From Enoplosus armatus (Eukaryota > Chordata > Actinopteri > Centrarchiformes > Enoplosidae), in contig NC_092183.1 of NCBI RefSeq assembly GCF_043641665.1, forward strand, positions 16,392,501-16,456,500: DNA of 64,000 nucleotides. Direction: 5' to 3'. Numbering within the stretch: the stretch's first letter is position 1; every line of letters begins with the position of its first letter. The notes beneath the pieces were generated by a model, which saw only the letters and a program-made list of their open reading frames with translations, was not told where the DNA came from and made no database searches. The position numbers were made by a program, and so were the translations under genes. Positions 10,505-23,259 of this stretch are shown here, piece after piece.

Positions 10505-13500
10505 CTGTGGGAACCGCAAGATAACATGGTGAACACCCACTAATCACAGTGTAATTACTGTAAGTGGATGCACTTTATGTGCACATGTGTGGTGATTATC
10601 GTCTAAATGGCAGCTTACCTGCTTGGTAGTCATACAGAGCTCGGACGCACATTTGTCGCTCGGCTAAAACCTGAAGAGGAGAAAAAATGGAGTCAGAGAA
10701 AGACTGTAATCATGAAATACACGTCTTGTTTAATTTAAATTCACAAGGCAGAATAGAAATCATTCTCAATCATTGGAAACTTCCTTCATATGAAATTAAA
10801 TTTTAAAAGATAAGGCTGGTGACAAAGCCTGATATATTTTATTAATCTGTGCCACAAACGTCAATTGTTAAAAACACATCGCTGAGCGACACCTTTAACC
10901 TGGGTGACATGTTCTTTCATTACTATGAACATGGGCATTATAGTTTATTCTAAATCCCACATACACTGTCCCGCTGCTGCAAATACTCACTAGTAAACCG
11001 AATGTGTATAAATCCATTGCTGAAAATAGTCCCCAACAAACGCACCATATACTCCTGTTTGAGTAAAGTTTGCTGAAAACTACAGTACCCAACATGTTTA
11101 GAAAATTACTGAGCCATTTTTAAAAATGAAACAATATGTTTGTGACCCAGATCTACATCTTCATTAGGAACCAATGGGCTTGGGGCTGAGAGCTACGGAC
11201 AGGGTAGGGATGTCAGAGAGTACTGAAAGACAGACAAACACATCATTGGTTTTAGTCTTTTCGGGGGATTTGTCGACAATAAGAAAAATATAATATAATA
11301 CATACCTCTTGTCCATTTTCTGAGATCTCCTGTTCCTTATCCTCAACGACGTCATGCTCCTCTGCCGTGCCGTGAAGATCGTAGCACACAGCCAGCTCCG
11401 GTGAGCTGAGCTCTGTGTCAGATGGACTCAAAGATCGCTCTGTGTGTGAAAAGCATTTTTCACAGTCCACCCAGCACAGAGAATGAATGAATATATTTTA
11501 AATGAATAATCCGAATATTGTATAATATTGTTTAAACTGATGTCAAACCTATGCCATTGTGTTCCTGTGTGTCCTCTCCATTTGTGATGCCATTGGTTGA
11601 CAGGACGACTGTCTCGTGTTTGATTTCATGACAAATTGGTTCGGCTTCTGAAACAGTGACTTGGTTGTAATCTGTGTAACATAATTAATTGTTAATAATT
11701 AATTAATGCAACAATACTCCTTATAAAATGTAAGTCACAATAACAAGATACAAGAACAAGAGGGCTACCTATGACTGCTGACTCTCCCTCTTTCTCTGCA
11801 GGCTCTGCAGGTTGCTGACTGTCTGCTGATTGGTCATTCGCCTCTCCATCTTCCTTTGCCCCCTCTTCTTCCTGCACCACCTCCACTGGCTCCACCAGTG
11901 ATGCAGGCTCAGCTTCCTGTTTTAATCCCTCTTCCTCTTCCTCCTTGTCCTCCTTCTTGTCCTCCTCCTTGTCCTCCTCCTCTCGCTCCTGCTCCTCTGC
12001 CTCAGTCTTGACTGGTTCTGCAGTAACAGCACAAGGCTGTGGTTGTGTTTCAGCTACATCTTCCTCGTGCTCCTCCACATCCTCATCCTCATCCTCCTCC
12101 ACCAGTACAGCCTGTACTTTGTAGCCGGTGTCAGTGACCAGCTCAGTGTGCACGTGAGCAGCTGTGTTGAGGTCTGTTGATTGGAAAATATAAAATAATT
12201 GGAAAATAATATATCATTAAAAACACAACTGTGCATTTGATAAGCTTACATGTTGTAAAAGTGTCCATGAAGACTTTGTATGTCTGGGGTAGAAAAACTG
12301 AACTATAAAGAATGGTTCTCTGGGTGCACATTACATTTAAGCCTGGCACGACTACGAGTACATGTGGTTACTTTAGGAATATTTAATTGTGACTGGACTG
12401 TAAAAATATTCTGAGCTCTGTCATTTCTGTATAACAGGCCTCTGATTCATAGTCCCTGGCCTGCTTTACACAGTCTGAAGTATGTGGAGTAGTTTTTGGC
12501 AAAAGCATCTAAGTCACTTTAGCCTGTAATAAAATATTTAACAACCAATATTTAATGTCAAACGATTAATGTCTTTGGCAAACAAACGAGTAATAAGCAG
12601 AGTAATATGCTCTTCTTCACACTGCATCATCACCATGAATGGGCCTTTTTGTTGTTTTTGCGATAATGAGAGCTTCTCCGCATATTACTTCAAAAAGAAA
12701 GAATATAATACCATTGTATAATCAGATCCCAATATAATTCTTTGTGTCCTGTTCTACCCTACCTGTGTTTAGCTGTGGTCTCTCTGGAAGAGCAGCTGTA
12801 GGAACCAGTGGAGACTCGAAGCAGAACATTGAGTGCTCTGGCTGGTTTGGGGTATTTGGGGGTGATGCAGGCAGGGCCTCTGGATGTGACTGAGAGGGGT
12901 TGTTTTTTACTAAACTGGGGGACAAGGAAGCCAAGAGACTAGGGGAGGCCGGAGGTGCAGAAGGTTCAGTGGGTGATGGGGGTTTGGGCTCAACAACAGC
13001 CTGAGCTTGGTTGTTAGTTTGTGGAACGCTGGGCAGGGCCGAGACTGGAGGGGCAGGGCGAAGAGGTGATGTGGGCGGTGACATGGGCGCTCTGGGCCTT
13101 TGCGGAGATGTGACAGGGCGGAAAACAGGGCTCGTGGGGGGAGACGTGGCACGGAAGACGGGGGAGGGAGGAGCCCAGGAGAAGGGGGATACCAGGGGAG
13201 AACTGCGAGGAGAGGCTGTCGCGCTCTCTTCTGCTTTAGAGAAGATGAAGGCTGTGTCTGTCAGGCTGCGTTGGTATCGTCTTAATGGTTTGCCTGGAGA
13301 GAAAGAAAACAACCATTTGTGAGTAGCTCAGAAACGGAAAGAATACACATTTGTACAACCAAAAACTTCAAACTGCATGCACTGCAATCCAAGGCTGATC
13401 CTTGCGTTTCAATGAGCCTCGTCTGGACCTTCGAGTGAATGTGAATATGGTAGCATCACTCTCTGTTCAAGCTCACACAGTGTACATACCAGTGCGGGAA

Positions 13501-16184
13501 GATCCAGGGCTGGTGGGACTTTGTGACGATGATGACAGCTGCCTGAAGAACTCCCGAGGGTTCATGGAGCGTTGGGACACTAATGCGGCTGCCTCCTGCA
13601 GGTCAAGTAACGTACATAAGCAAGAAATTTAAATGTTTAACCTCCTAAGACCTGGCATCCACATGCGTGGACATCACATTTTGGGTTATACCATAATACT
13701 TAATTCTGCTTATATGGAAATTCAAAATTGTCCCCGTATGCGGAACCACATCATGTCAACAGATGATGCTTAGTTTTTATACTTATCAGGTCCCAATAAG
13801 CCCAAATAGCAAAGAGAAATTAAGATAGAGCTTGGGTCTTAGGAGGTTAAAACAGACTTAGCTAACTGAGATTTTGGAGCAAAAATCCAGCATTTTAATG
13901 ATAAATATGTAGCTCACTCAGTTCTTTCTTTCTTCGAAGCGCTAGTTCGAAGCGATATTAAATAATGTTAGCTGTATTGTTGGTAGTCTAAGATTCACTT
14001 ACTGCTGCTTTCTCTATGGACTCACTCCTTCTAAGACGAGCCCTCATATGTTCCTCATGCTCCCTCTGCTGCTGCTCCTGTCAGTGCACAAACACAGCAG
14101 CAATCATATTTACATATTCACACACACACACACATTTTAATGCTTTTAATCTCTTCATTTACAATTGAAGTATTTGAGACACTTGAGACTTGTGAAACAT
14201 TTTGCTCTAATTAATGATACAGAAATCTGTGCCCATTTCGAATATGGCGACCACCAGTAACCAGTAAGCTCTGACACAGAGAAATACCTTGCAAGTACTA
14301 TTTAGCTTTTCTCTTAGGCATCCCTGACATCTGCAGACCCCTCACTACACACAAGTATAACCACCCTTATACTCACCTCTCACAAATATATGCACATTGT
14401 AAGCAGTCTGCACTCATCACCAAGCTCTGAGACAGCCTCACGTAAAGGCCAGAGCTAACTTTTAACCCTCGTGAGGAACGCATTTTTCTCTTCCTCTCGT
14501 TTACAATAACATCTGATATATAAGCTAAAATTTGCACATTTCGCATACTGTATAACTGCATGTCAAGAAGTCTGTCATGTCTTGCTATTTTAAGCAATTT
14601 ATATGGCAACCTTTCAGAGTGCGTGACAAGGATTCAGTGACAGGTTCCTTTGTTTGGCTTTAAGTGTAACACGATTAAGTTCTCATCAATTGTATAGCCC
14701 CTTAAATATGTCATTATACACTGAATGATCAGCAGCGGGTACATAGTCCACTTTTCCTTGCAAATGTAAATCAGTCCATGTAGCATTTGTTTGCTTTGTT
14801 CATGTAGCAGCAAATCCATTAGTCTCTGCACATCAGTAGATGTTGTGGCAGACAAGGGTGGCCCCTACATGAATCAAAGGGTCAGTTATAATGTCCTCAG
14901 AAACAATTACAGTTTCAGGATCTGACCTCACACAGCCTGACATTAATCTGTCAGTCTGACCAAACTCCAAAACATGGCTTGACCATTTCCTTTTACATTC
15001 TAGCAAGATATACACATAATTTCACTCACCCATCTTGCTTTCTCTTTTCTGCGCAGCTCTTCTTCTTGCTCTGCCTGTTTTCTTCTGTGAGACAAAAAAC
15101 AAATAAAGCAGTACAACTTATTATTATTATCCAAAAATCATTGTCCAAAATACAGTGTATTTACTGTGCACATCTCACTGTAATCTACTGCAATCGACTT
15201 TGTTCTTCCAATTTATACAAAATACAGCCACTAGAGGGCACTCTTGACAGTAAAACAGACATTGTTCCAACCTCTGCTCCTCAATCATCTGTAGCTTCTC
15301 GTTCATCTTTCTGTCTCTCTCTTCTGCATCCCTCCGTTCCTTTAAAACTCTTTCTCTTTCAAGTCGGCGTCTCTCCTCTGCTACTCGTCTCTTCTCCTCT
15401 TCCTTCCTGTCTTCCTCTTCACGCTGGAAACGGGAAACAATGGGAGAGTATATTATACTTTCATTTCACTTTCAAATAAAAGAAATAGCTCTCTAAATGG
15501 CAGTAAACATTCAACTGTGGCAAAACAGAGAGAAGGCTACTTCTCATAGGCATACCTCTGCACGTGCCCAGAAGGAGTCTCTGTTTATTAGTCTCATCTC
15601 CATTGCGGCATTAGTTTTTCTGTAGTTTGTGCCCTGTAAGAAAAGCAAATGAATAGTAAATACAGACACAACACAAATTGTTAAACTTTCCTATAATGCA
15701 TGAAGAGCCATTTTATGTCACTGTATTATAATGTATCATTTTCACTAACTAAACTTAAAACCGTTTCAAACGCCATATTATTTAATTAAATGCGCATGAC
15801 TGAATAAACATAATGGAAGCGAAAGTAAAACACTAAAGTCACTGTGAGGAAAACCTGCAAAACCGAGTTTCTACCTCAAATTCTGGCAGTGTGTATGTGA
15901 AAGACTCTGTCTCCATCTGATGGACATATGAGGTATTTCAGGAGACTCACCACTATTTCCTCCTTTTCCGCAGACCTGGAGCTCCTTCTCACCCACTGTG
16001 TGGAAGTTTGGGCCTGGGCCTTGCTGAGCTCTGCTTTTACCTTCTCCTCTGTCACATCATCCACCTTCTCTGCACTAATGAACGCATGTGCTTCCTGAAG
16101 CATGGAAGGCAGGGAATGAAAAAGAGATGGCAAGTAGAGTAAGACAGATGTGAATTTAATCCACCCTTACAAATTGTACTGTAG

Positions 16185-16248
<64 letters not shown>

Positions 16249-16824
16249 CCACACACAAAGACTACAAAGTCATACACAAGTACACACACCACCTCTAGTG
16301 GTTTTCTCTTGGTCTGACTTGGAGTTATGCAAACTTGGAGCCAAACAGTTGTGCAACTGCTTCAGTTACTGTAAAGTATTGTGAGAACAAAAATACTCCC
16401 TGGCTTTAGCATGAAGAGAGGAATGCATTGGTTTGGATGGGTACAGATAGCAAAGGGGGAGATGGGGAAAAGTTGCTCAATACCTGGAAGCTTAAGGGAG
16501 ATTCAGAGCCTATTGACTGATCATATTCAACAACCACAGACCAAAACATAGTGTTCCACTGCTGCTATTTCTATGGGACAGACAGGTGTTAAACATGGGC
16601 TGAACTCATGCATGTATGCGTATGTGGCCAGGACCTCAGAATGATTTCCACGGAGAGTAAGTCCAGGCTTGTTGACGGCGGGCCAGGTCTGTCAGCCTCC
16701 GACAGGAAACCACAGCTTTATCTGAGTGACAACACTGACACTGACACTGAACAGAGCATTCAATGTGCCCCATAATACATGTCAGTGCAGTGTATAATCC
16801 ATATCACTCCAGCTGTCACTGCCA

Positions 16825-16877
<53 letters not shown>

Positions 16878-19800
16878 GCAGTCCACAGTGCTGCCAGGGA
16901 TGCTGGGAAAATCATGGAAACAGACAGAACCACAATCTAGAGCAAAAGCTCCCACTAGCATAGCGCACTGTTCTACAAAGTGCAAGTAGAAAATCACCAT
17001 GTTTGCCCATTACTGACACCAGCCCTGCATCCTTATGTACTGTAATTCATCGAGTACAGGAGGTACAAAAACTGCCAGGGTTAGTCTCACTAATACTCAA
17101 AATAAATGTGCTCACAGTACTGTGTGGTAGTTCATATAAAGCAGGCAGAAGAACAGTTTGCTCACAAATCACACCCTTTTCATAACTCTTTCTATAATAT
17201 AACATGGCCGGGAGACTTTCATATATCACAGCAAAACCTTTTTTATCATCTTGTTTAAGATGTAAATCATATGTGTTTGAGATTAAATAACCTACCCTCC
17301 TCTCAGTCTCTCACCTTCCCCTTGTTCTTTTCACCCTTTTTCAACCCCATTACATGCTTTGCTGTAAATGTAATGAAGTGGCAATCCGAAAGCATTTTTT
17401 CTATATGAAACTTACTTCAAGTAAGTAGCTTCAATAGTAAGCTGCTCTATGTAGGCAAATGTGTCATAATCACCTCTATCCGTGCCCTACATGTTTTCAT
17501 AGGGAAATCTCAGTATAACGGCCAAGTGGGATGTTGCATGTGAACCAACCATGTTTTCAGGATTCGTGGCATTCATGACCATGGCAACATTGAAAATCCC
17601 AAAGCTATGGGTGTAAGAATAGACCCTCTCTGGGAGGAAAAGGAGCACAAGGTGATGTGACAGGTTGAGAGTTACCAGCTCGATATAATTTGAACTCAAC
17701 TCTGCACAAACTGTGTGCTGTGGAACCGAACTGCTTCATACTGCACCTCTGCTACTCAGGAGTTGTTCAGACTGTGAGAAGCAGTAGGTGGATGTGGGGA
17801 TACTCAAGTGCAGAAGTTTGACACGGTTGATTGATGGGTCATTTGTGGTAAATATGTATAATGTAATTATGAATTTAGATTTTGTTACACACTTACTGTT
17901 TTGAAAACTTTTACTTTCCTTTAAATGTAAAAAATAATGTAAGTTGAAATAAGATAGAAGGAGCAATAGAGGGCTATGTTGGTTGACATGAAACTAAAGC
18001 CTCTGTTCTCAAGTGTGTGTCAGGGCGAGGTGAAAGATTTGATCTAAAGTGCTTCAGGGTTTAGTGCTTTCACCCGAACATGTTGCTTTATTATTTACAG
18101 TAGAAGTACTTTTCTTGTTTGCAATCCAATCCTCCTGCTCCACCTTAAAAGACATTTGGCCTTGTGCAAGGCTGTCATGTGGCCAAATATGGTTATGCTT
18201 ATAATATATTTTATTAATTAAAGATGCATTTTATAAAATTAAAACATATTATTATTACTTATTCAACTTCTCCTATGTCTTCATTTCCATTTTTACAGCG
18301 CTCTCTCATATCTGACTACTGTATATCAGATACTCTCATATCTACCTTCACAGTATCAACATCCAGTGCCCCTCAACACACACACAGCCATTCTGACTCA
18401 ACTTTATTCTGCTATTATTTCAGTGGAAATGTAGAACAATGGGAACATCTGCACCCTATTCATATTTTACTTTTCATAACACTGTATGCCTGTACACTGG
18501 AGTACGGTATGTAGCACACTCAAATCTGCTGCTGCAGACTCGCCTTAACAAAACCCTCTCACTGCCAGCTGGGACATGCAGCATAGCAAGCCAGAGAGAC
18601 AGAGACAAAAAAAAAAAACTAGGAAAGAGAGAAGGTAGGAAGCAAATAACAAACTAACAAAACGCCAAGGGAAATTCTAACTAACTCTATCCAAGACAAT
18701 GAAAGCCAAGACTCTAAGAAAACAAGCAAATTGAGCCCCAAGTTATTATCATCAATCAACGCATGTCAGTTATCTTAGTAGTTTTGTTTCTTGGTCATGA
18801 CAAGGTCAAGTAGGAATTTAGCTCAGGTTTGTTGAAGGCTGCAGCATCTGTTTATTTTCTGCTAAATGTGGACAACAGTAAAATACAACAATGCAAGGTT
18901 GTGGATGATATAATTAATATTGGCAACTATCCTACATATCCTAATTCATCAATACATCATGTAATGCCATGTCTTTGACTTTGTCTTTGTTTTGCATGTC
19001 CTTTACTCAATGTAGTAAACCCAAACCCAAAAATTGTTGCTGACAGATTTTCTGCTGAATCAATGTATGGAGCATGCGATAGAAGTGATTTGTCATCTCT
19101 GAAGCAACAGACATTTGTGAGGTCAAATACAATACAAACACTGGTATCAGTTGGTATAAATATTAACTTCTATAGTGTCACTTCTTGGACTGCTCATTTT
19201 TGCCAGGTGGCTGTGAAATGCCACATTCCCCGACAACTGGAGACTGACATACAACTATAAAACAAACCGGTTGACAAATCATTTTTAAAGAATTTATCAC
19301 ACACCAACCCCAGATGATTTCCCAGACAAGAGGTATGACGCAGACTGTTGTGCTGTTTTACAAGCTTCCCATGATGTTTGAATTATTATTTGCCAGCATA
19401 TGAAGCAAGTTTTCACAGAGCTGTTTTGTTCATGAACCACGTATGTGATGGGAAAATGTGATTAAAAACGATTACGAATGAGGTCACATCTGCTGGCAAA
19501 GTTAGAATGAACAGAGGACGGGATAGCAGAGTTATGTATCATCACCACAGTCTTTAGGTCAGGATATTTCTGCAAATGCAATCCACATGCTTGGCCATGA
19601 CGTCCATGGTGGAAGGTGATACGGTATGTTCTCTTTTCATCTGAACTACCTTTAACTAATAAATCTAAGTTTGTGCTGCTGACTAATGGAAAATTAAATG
19701 TACCTTCTTTTTACAGTGTCAGCTGTCAGAATAACAGTTTGGTCTTGATTTAAAATAAACTGCCTCAGTTCCCTTTCTTGTCGTATTCACGGAGAAGTGG

Positions 19801-22800
19801 GTTGGCAGTCACCGTAGTGACCGCAGGTTAATTGCATTATCATGCCACAGGTCTGGCCGTTAATGTAAATGTGTGTGTGTGTATTTGCTAAGGTTAGAGG
19901 TCACAATTCTCCCACAATTCACAGATGGAGAGACTCTATTGACCATGTAATCATTTCTCTACAATTTTGAAATCCCATATGAAAATGTACAGAGGCCCAA
20001 GGGTGCTCACAAACACTCAAACACACACTCACACACGTCTCATCGAGGGGTTAGGGGCTTTCAGACAGTGGCTCACAAAATCCCAAACTCAACATTCACT
20101 TCAAGAAAAAAGAGACAAAAAACAACAAACATTCCACAGATGCTTCTGCAGTTGGCCGGGTGATGCCTTTATATGGAAACTAGTAAACCTAGGGGTCAGT
20201 TGAACCTCCTTGTTAGACTGAAACGCTAAATAAACACAGTTTGAGGGGCACAGATGGAGAGGAGAAGTCGCAACCAACATGGTGTAATATATGAGTTTCT
20301 CATATATTGTACACACACACACGTCAGAATCATAAAAATATACATAAGTTCTCTATTCCCTCTATTTCCCGTCTCTCCTGTCACCGCTTGACTTTGTGAT
20401 GTGACTTCGGGTTGCACCACAAACAATGGAGATTTTCAACCCCAAACTCAGCTGTCTCCCCCTGTAGCGACATGGCAGATCGGCCAATCGAACGCAGGAC
20501 CAACACTTCAATAGAACAGGAAGTGGACTGAGGACAGGAAACTCTCACAACAATACAAAGTAAACTAGTGTGTGTAAATATAGAGTTTGTGAGCACAAAG
20601 TCTAGAGTCCAGGGATAACAGAACGGGACACAACCTTTTCTCTATAGCAGGCATTTGGGAAAATAAAAAGAGTACCAGGTATTATGATTATAATCTTTAT
20701 GTACTGTAATTCTTCAGCCCCTCCTCAATGCTAAAAATGTCAGAGCTGGAATGATTGCCATCTTTAATGCACAGTTTAGTGGGGAAACCAAACAAACAGA
20801 CAAACCACTGGGTGAAGTACACATTAGGATATGTCCAAAGGTTAGTGATGAGTGATTAAGCTTCTTGATCTACTGCACCTTGAAGAAGCTTTTGATGGCT
20901 GGAAGGTGGCTGGCACATTCTGTCCTCCGGTAGTCCTCCACATTTTGGCCGACCTGCAGACAAACACAGGATGTAGACACTTACATTCATATCATGCCTC
21001 TCTCAGTGGGGACTAAAAAAAGAGGAGGAAGAGAGGCTGAGGAACAACAGGATTCGCATTGCTGTAGTTGAGTCTAACTAACTGTAGCTGATACACTGAA
21101 AACATAAATGCTGATATATTAAGCCATTATGAAGCACAATTTACAGCATATCATCATAGAACTATGCTGCATCATCTTATAAATATGCAAATAATGTATG
21201 TGTACTGTGATTTTCTTTGTAGACCATCTCTCAGCATCTGTTTCTTGGACTAATTCATAACCAGAACATGTGCGTATATATGGCTTTCTATGGTTGGATA
21301 TGAGATTCTATCTATGTTGAGGAAAAGGTGGATTTTCAACCAATCAGAGGCCATGGCAACCTGCCAGTTTATTACAGGACAACAACTCTGTGTAAGAAAA
21401 ACATTCTGAGTCATTTAACAACTGTCTGACAAATATCAGATGTCCAAATAAGCATTTGAGTATTCATACGCTCTGCTTGCCCTGTGATTCATAAACTTTT
21501 GTACTACAATGACGTAATAACACACTCTCGCAGCGTTTCCCCACATGTCAGACGCCAAATAAGCCTGTGTGAAAACACGACCATAGAATGTGAATAAGCC
21601 AAGTACTTCAGGATTTTCTCCAGAGCATTTACAGATTAATGAGTGCATAGTTTTTTTTCTGTATGTGACCACTTAAGATGTTAAACCCATTATCTATATT
21701 TTCACATATGTGCAAAGCATACATGCGTGTTTCGGTCATTTGTGCTGCTATGTGTGTTTCTTTAACATGATAGGCCCGTGCTTACATAAGCTAAGCCCCA
21801 CTGAGTCTGTCTGCCACTCACCCAGCTGATCAGAGCGATCCGGGGGCCTCCTGTCTCCATGTTTCCCACTTTGCACAGTCCGTATTGAGGCTTGGAGATG
21901 TGAAACTTCCCTGCCAGCTCTGCCACACCGCCCGCTGTTAGAAAACAGACAGAGACAGGGAGAAGTTGGAGGGAACAAAGGAAAAAGCAGAGAGATGGAG
22001 AGTTGAAGAAGTGAAGAAGCAGACAAGTTTCATTCTTTGTAGGGCTTAGAAATTTAAAATGTGCATTTCGAAGGAACATACCACATGACAGTCCGCCTTA
22101 CCTCCTGAGTCAGCCAGTTTGAGCTTGTTGGTGACTCCATCATATGTGAATATTGCCCTGTGGACATGCAGACACACACAAAGTGGGTGACAAAGACATG
22201 ACAGACAGATTTGTAATGTTGAGTGTCAACAAAATGCTGGTTAAATATTCTGGACTAAACGACTACTTGTTGGATTTCTGTATGCCCAAGAGTAATAGCT
22301 CATCCAAACCTTTCATACCCAAGCATGGGCATGTGGACAGCTGGCTACGCCATGTGTTCAGTCTTTCATTGTGCACAGGGGACACACACAGGCACGCACA
22401 CATAGCATAGCCAGATGTTTTACTGCACATGCTTTGTCTAAATCATAAAAAGCTTCCCTGCAGTGCAAAGTATCTCTACAATGCACCAACAAAAATGAAT
22501 TCTCTTCAACTGTGACACACTTTTTTCCTTTCCATCTCCCTTCCTGCCCTTGTTTCCCAGAGGCATTTACAGTACATACTGTATGTAAAACAAGAAGGCA
22601 CCCAGCAGCACAATAACTTTCATTCATAGTGTTTTCCTCGTAGATGGATGGCTCTTGAATGTGAAATAAATGCAGCCAGTGCTGTTTCCCAGCTACATGG
22701 TTTTTGACATTTTGCAGGTGAAAACATGTCCTACCGCACCCTTCAGTGTGTAAAACTGCAGGTCACTGTGGCAACTCAACAACTCACAATGATGTGTTTC

Positions 22801-23193
22801 CATGAGACCACTGAGATACAACTCCACTGAACAAACTAAGTGCAGAGTGACTTAGTGTTTTGAGTTGGCTAGATTTCAGTGTTTGTTAGCTTTGTTGCAG
22901 AATCTCCAAGACAGAAATGTGTGACTTCATAATCAACCCAACAGAAACAAACCAAAAGACAAATGATATTCTTACTGTGGTACTTATTATGCTACACATC
23001 TTCCTGGCTGTCATCTGTAACACAAGTTCAGAGTCCAAAATGATACCCATGTGCTATCTGACATGACATGCTTATAACACAATCCTGATTCATGTGTGTG
23101 TGTTTGAAGCACAACTGGGGGTAGATGTGTGTGTGAGTGTAAGTGACTTCACGAGGTGGCCTGCAGAGAGATGAATCGTCAGTGCCGTATAGG

Positions 23194-23259
<66 letters not shown>

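Larger units (their letters stand above)
16095..20878 (-). other. Intron 4 of the drebrin-like gene (4.8 kb)
   Basis: Noncoding, with two CA microsatellites near its 3' end (16.2 and 16.8 kb) and a small AT palindrome at 20286-20308. Shorter introns above 300 bp (10671-11305, 12174-12762, 13596-14002, 14078-15029, 15634-15950, 20954-21821) hold nothing recognised except the MITE at 13637. Confidence 0.85.

Noticed and set aside
11692..12153. Acidic open frame read as a separate 153-residue protein
   Set aside because: It is exon 12 of gene A read through the donor into the intron; the true exon ends at 11769.
20286..20308. 10-bp AT palindrome with a TTT loop
   Set aside because: AT-rich short palindromes are expected by chance in AT-rich intron DNA.
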